A stretch of 64,000 nt of DNA from Alkalimonas amylolytica. GTDB taxonomy: Bacteria > Pseudomonadota > Gammaproteobacteria > Enterobacterales > Alteromonadaceae. The stretch covers positions 84,693-148,692 of the forward strand of contig NZ_FNRM01000008.1 in the NCBI RefSeq assembly GCF_900107845.1. The letters are read 5' to 3'. The notes under the pieces were generated by a model that saw only the letters and a list, made by a program, of their open reading frames with translations, had not been told where the DNA came from and ran no database searches. A program made the position numbers and the translations under genes. Position 1 is the first letter of the stretch. Each line of letters begins with the position of its first letter. Shown piece by piece: positions 63,215-64,000 of this stretch.

Positions 63215-64000
63215 TTAGGTCGGATCCATCATCAAATGACCAAGCTCAAGCCAAACATCAATAGCCTGCTCAGCCGAGCCAAAATGATCAATGACTTGCT
63301 GATAGTCCAACTCGGGGATAACCACAGATTGCAAGTCACCACTCAACGGATCCTGCACCTGTAAGACGGCTTCTCCTTGCTCATTACTGACCAACTGCAA
63401 TAGCTGTTCCAGGCTTTCAGAGTTTAGATCAGGGAACAAGTCTTGTAATAATATGCCCTCAACACCCACTGACATTGTTGACGAATCAGGTTCAGAAGCC
63501 TTGATAAAATCATCAGTTATCAGTAAGGGCTCTTCTGCAACCGCAAAACTTCCCAGCTCATTGTCATCCTCGGACGATTCGATGAAGAAGCCGGTCGCAT
63601 CATCATTCAAAGGCACTGGACTGGTGTAACCATCCAGTAAAGCAATGAAATCTTCAAAAGTATAGAGTAAAGCGCCCTCGTTCGAGACATCACCATTCTC
63701 ATCTTGCTGCAATGGCTGATTTATGGTTCCGCTGGCACCATTAAAGAACAAAAACTCACCTTCATATTTGAAGATATGTGCCTGTGGCCGGTAACCAAGC
63801 TCATCCCGAAGGTAGTCGTTTCGGGCAGCGATGAAGAAGTCCCGAAAGTGTTCCGGGCCAAACTCATCTGGTAAGTCGGTCACTTTGATGATAATCAGTT
63901 GACCATTTTCATTGATACCTGATATCGCAAAATAGTTGCCATTTGAGTCGGCGTCGGCATCCGCATCGGCATCCGCATCGGCATCGGCGTCCGCATCGGC
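63215..64000 (-). CDS. C-terminal end of a large secreted adhesin (LapA/BpfA-like), cut by window end
   Basis: 261 codons are visible, and the frame runs off the window edge with no start. It opens with nine Ala-Asp dipeptides, then NGNYFAISGINENGQLIIIKV and a region with GPEHFRDFFIAARNDYLRDELGYRP and KYEGEFLFFNGASG, rich in Asp and Glu. The last 80 residues (ILLQDLFPDLNSESLEQLLQL through LDYQQVIDHFGSAEQAIDVW) recall the non-cleaved C-terminal secretion signal of type I exported adhesins. No RTX nonapeptides (GGxGxD) are seen here. Its identity rests mainly on location, directly before lapB, and on the acidic dipeptide linker. A GTG at 63883 is not the real start. Confidence 0.75.
   Translation of the reverse strand, partial: ADADADADADADADADADSNGNYFAISGINENGQLIIIKVTDLPDEFGPEHFRDFFIAARNDYLRDELGYRPQAHIFKYEGEFLFFNGASGTINQPLQQDENGDVSNEGALLYTFEDFIALLDGYTSPVPLNDDATGFFIESSEDDNELGSFAVAEEPLLITDDFIKASEPDSSTMSVGVEGILLQDLFPDLNSESLEQLLQLVSNEQGEAVLQVQDPLSGDLQSVVIPELDYQQVIDHFGSAEQAIDVWLELGHLMMDPT
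63947..64000 (-). repeat. Hexanucleotide repeat encoding (Ala-Asp)n
   Basis: Nine consecutive 6-base units (GCNGAY on the coding strand), continuing to the window end. Third-position changes (GCC/GCG, GAT/GAC) break perfect identity. Length changes in units of 6 keep the frame. The full array length is unknown because the window ends inside it. Confidence 0.85.

Noticed and set aside
63947..64000. Possible CRISPR-like array
   Set aside because: Units are 6 bases with no spacers and lie in frame in a coding region.

Overview
The window looks like chromosomal core DNA of a free-living gammaproteobacterium of the Alteromonadales type. Inference: the Rheinheimera / Alishewanella / Arsukibacterium neighbourhood. 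This rests on the pilT-pilU / yggS-proC-yggT-DUF4426-rdgB-hemW order, sodium-type pomAB next to xseB-ispA-dxs, the glyA-nrdR-ribD-ribE-ribBA-ribH-nusB-thiL-pgpA run, and a Bpf/Lap-type adhesin operon. I saw no rRNA, tRNA, insertion sequence, prophage or CRISPR array.

Layout. 1-7.3 kb is accessory: two small CBS-pair proteins, an RhtA-like exporter, an AraC-type regulator, a large TonB-dependent receptor, a class A acid phosphatase and a DUF962 membrane protein. The receptor and the phosphatase are preceded by two copies of the same leader of about 140 bp. 7.3-15.8 kb holds the twitching ATPases PilU and PilT, and divergently the yggS-to-hemW operon and a DUF885 lipoprotein. 15.9-24 kb holds poorly characterised proteins: a kinase-like/SUMF1 fusion that has lost its kinase catalytic residues, a YggN protein, two DUF1566 proteins (one with PKD/REJ-like modules), a FapA-domain protein and two unknowns. 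24-36 kb carries an RND efflux pair, a YkgJ-like cysteine-cluster protein, an SDR and an FAD oxidoreductase, MsrA, BtuB under a cobalamin riboswitch, YajQ, a ketopantoate reductase and ThiI. 36-54.5 kb is largely housekeeping: PomAB, XseB-IspA-Dxs, a periplasmic-sensor diguanylate cyclase, PgpA, ThiL, NusB, riboflavin synthesis, NrdR, GlyA, SOS-regulated DinB, a cold-shock protein and a DEAD-box helicase.

54.5-64 kb is one minus-strand operon for large-adhesin secretion and release. It is read in the order adhesin C-terminus (cut by the window end) - LapB - LapC - LapE - small OmpA/TSP3-like lipoprotein - LapG - LapD - OmpA-family protein. By homology, LapB/C/E export the adhesin, LapG cleaves it off the surface, and LapD holds LapG when cyclic-di-GMP is high. 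The same window encodes a diguanylate cyclase (41.1-44.2 kb) and a YajQ-family protein, so it is rich in cyclic-di-GMP and surface-attachment functions, along with PilT/PilU and PomAB motility.

Most unusual points: the duplicated leader, with an apparent frameshift in the phosphatase signal peptide; the pseudokinase-SUMF1 fusion beside DUF1566 proteins; the adhesin tail, which shows an Ala-Asp dipeptide repeat but no RTX repeats in the visible part; and a RibBA whose GTP cyclohydrolase half has lost its zinc cysteines.
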